Positions 6,764 through 7,635 of a stretch of 7,635 nucleotides of DNA are shown here, piece after piece. Position numbers and translations under genes: made by a program. Below the pieces are notes generated by a model. It did no database searches. It was not told the origin of the DNA and saw nothing but the letters and a program-made list of their open reading frames with translations. Position 1 is the stretch's first letter; the number at the start of each line of letters is the position of its first letter. Source of the stretch: Gammaproteobacteria bacterium (GTDB lineage Bacteria; Pseudomonadota; Gammaproteobacteria; UBA9214); assembly GCA_029859555.1 (NCBI GenBank), contig JAOUCV010000093.1, positions 1-7,635 of the forward strand. The letters run 5' to 3'.

Positions 6764-7309
6764 ATGAGCGAAACGCAGAATAACGAAACATCCGCAAAGG
6801 GACTCGGCAGGGGCATGGTGATTGCCGCCTGGATACTGCTGCTGATTATGCTGACACTGTTCTTCAACGAGCGTCTCGACAGACAGAGAAACCCCAATCA
6901 GCAACTGGCCAGCAGCCACACACAAGGTAGCCCTGAAGTACGCTTGCAACGCAACCGTTTCGGACACTACGTAGCAAGCGGCACCATCAACGGAGAAGCG
7001 GTGGAGTTCATGCTGGACACCGGTGCCAGTGATGTTTCCATCCCGGCAGCGCTTGCAGACCGCATTGGCCTGCAGCGCGGTCATGCACAGAGCTACCATA
7101 CCGCCAATGGTACGATTACCGCCTGGCAAACCACTGCACGGAAAATCCAGCTGGGTCCGCTGACGCTCGGACCCATACGTGCCAGTATCAACCCGCACGA
7201 CCACAGCAATGCAGTACTGCTCGGCATGAGCTTCCTGAAACAACTGGATTTCAGTCAGCAGGGCAATATCCTGACACTTAAATACCCGACTCCGGAGAAG
7301 CAACCGTGA
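6764..7309 (+). CDS. Membrane-anchored retropepsin-like aspartic protease (clan AA)
   Basis: This 181-residue protein has a short polar N-terminus, one membrane helix near residues 18-34 ([16 protein letters not shown]), a linker, and a retropepsin-like domain outside the cytoplasmic membrane. The domain holds the catalytic motif [12 protein letters not shown] (83-94, Asp85). The flap-like stretch AQSYHTANG and the ending [12 protein letters not shown] (152-163) are typical of the TIGR02281-type bacterial family. Only one DTGA is present, so a homodimer is expected as in retroviral proteases. Natural substrates of this family are largely unknown. I prefer ATG 6764; an in-frame ATG at 6749 would add MYNAG, and neither has a clear ribosome binding site. 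The gene lies 38 bases after egtB and overlaps the symporter gene by four bases. Confidence 0.85.
   Translation: MSETQNNETSAKGLGRGMVIAAWILLLIMLTLFFNERLDRQRNPNQQLASSHTQGSPEVRLQRNRFGHYVASGTINGEAVEFMLDTGASDVSIPAALADRIGLQRGHAQSYHTANGTITAWQTTARKIQLGPLTLGPIRASINPHDHSNAVLLGMSFLKQLDFSQQGNILTLKYPTPEKQP
7306..7309 (+). other. GTGA start/stop overlap (protease/symporter)
   Basis: The symporter's GTG start (7306-7308) shares bases with the protease stop TGA (7307-7309). It has the same form as the egtC/egtB junction and implies translational coupling. Confidence 0.75.
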
Positions 7310-7635
7310 ATTTCCTGCAACAACTGACTGAATGGAGCGGCCAGCTATCCGGTCTGCTCTGGGGCAATATACTGACACTCGGCATTCTGCTGGGTACCGG
7401 CCTGTACCTGACCATACGCATGGGGCTGATCCAGGTGCGTGGTTTTACCCATGCCGCCGCATTGATTTCCGGAAAGTATGACCGCAAGACTGACGGCGGC
7501 GAAGTGACACATTTCCAGGCACTGGCCACTGCACTGTCAGCCACTATCGGTACCGGTAATATTGCCGGCGTGGCCACGGCTATTACACTGGGTGGTCCGG
7601 GCGCACTGTTCTGGATGTGGCTGACTGCGTTTTTT
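7306..7635 (+). CDS. AGCS-family sodium:alanine/glycine symporter, N-terminal part (runs off the right edge)
   Basis: The 110 codons in view match the start of the alanine-or-glycine:cation symporter family, inner-membrane carriers that import small neutral amino acids with sodium. Features are a first membrane helix (about 19-38, [17 protein letters not shown]), the segment [11 protein letters not shown], and the family signature from about residue 69, in [20 protein letters not shown] and [16 protein letters not shown]. The latter lines the sodium and substrate site in characterised members. The GTG start is chosen because it overlaps the preceding stop and gives the usual short N-terminus. 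Full members are about 450-500 residues, so roughly three quarters lies outside. The family is certain; the exact amino acid is not. Its place in the operon may reflect supply of an amino acid, but that is inference. Confidence 0.93.
   Translation, partial: MNFLQQLTEWSGQLSGLLWGNILTLGILLGTGLYLTIRMGLIQVRGFTHAAALISGKYDRKTDGGEVTHFQALATALSATIGTGNIAGVATAITLGGPGALFWMWLTAFF

Noticed and set aside
6674..7378. A 234-codon minus-strand open frame opposite the protease gene
   Set aside because: The plus strand carries the DTGAS protease and the symporter start with tight operon spacing. The antisense translation resembles no family I recognise.

Overview
The window reads as ordinary chromosome from a gammaproteobacterium, probably free-living or marine. 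This rests on moderately high GC, gammaproteobacterial-looking ArgD, ArgF and AGCS sequences, and an ergothioneine-type gene pair. The assignment comes from remembered family resemblance, not a search. I see no mobile element, rRNA, tRNA or CRISPR array, and no gene-free stretch longer than 300 bases.

Left part (1-1723), minus strand. A HyuB-type hydantoinase B/oxoprolinase subunit (182-1723) is followed by the first 28 codons of a small lipoprotein that runs off the left edge (1-85). No HyuA partner is present beside it. A divergent intergenic region (1724-1923) separates this block from the plus-strand genes.

Middle (1924-2609), plus strand. A 194-residue membrane protein resembles the N-terminal part of the PuuD/urate-oxidase membrane family but lacks a cytochrome c domain. 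A very strong intrinsic terminator (2576-2609) closes it, so it looks monocistronic.

Right part (2692-7635), plus strand. Six tightly spaced genes look like one transcription unit: argD, argF, egtC, egtB, a membrane-anchored retropepsin-like aspartic protease, and the start of an AGCS sodium:amino-acid symporter. ArgD and ArgF serve arginine biosynthesis. EgtC and EgtB are enzymes for sulfur attachment to trimethylhistidine via gamma-glutamylcysteine; the methyltransferase EgtD is not in the window. Two junctions (egtC/egtB and protease/symporter) are identical GTGA overlaps that suggest translational coupling.

The clearest anomaly is argF. Every catalytic motif is present, but one missing base near 4300 splits the reading frame. 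It is either a recent loss of function or a sequencing/assembly error. No previously undescribed system is evident. The points most worth a second look are the argF lesion, the subtype of the EgtB-like enzyme, the short PuuD-like protein and the unpaired HyuB.
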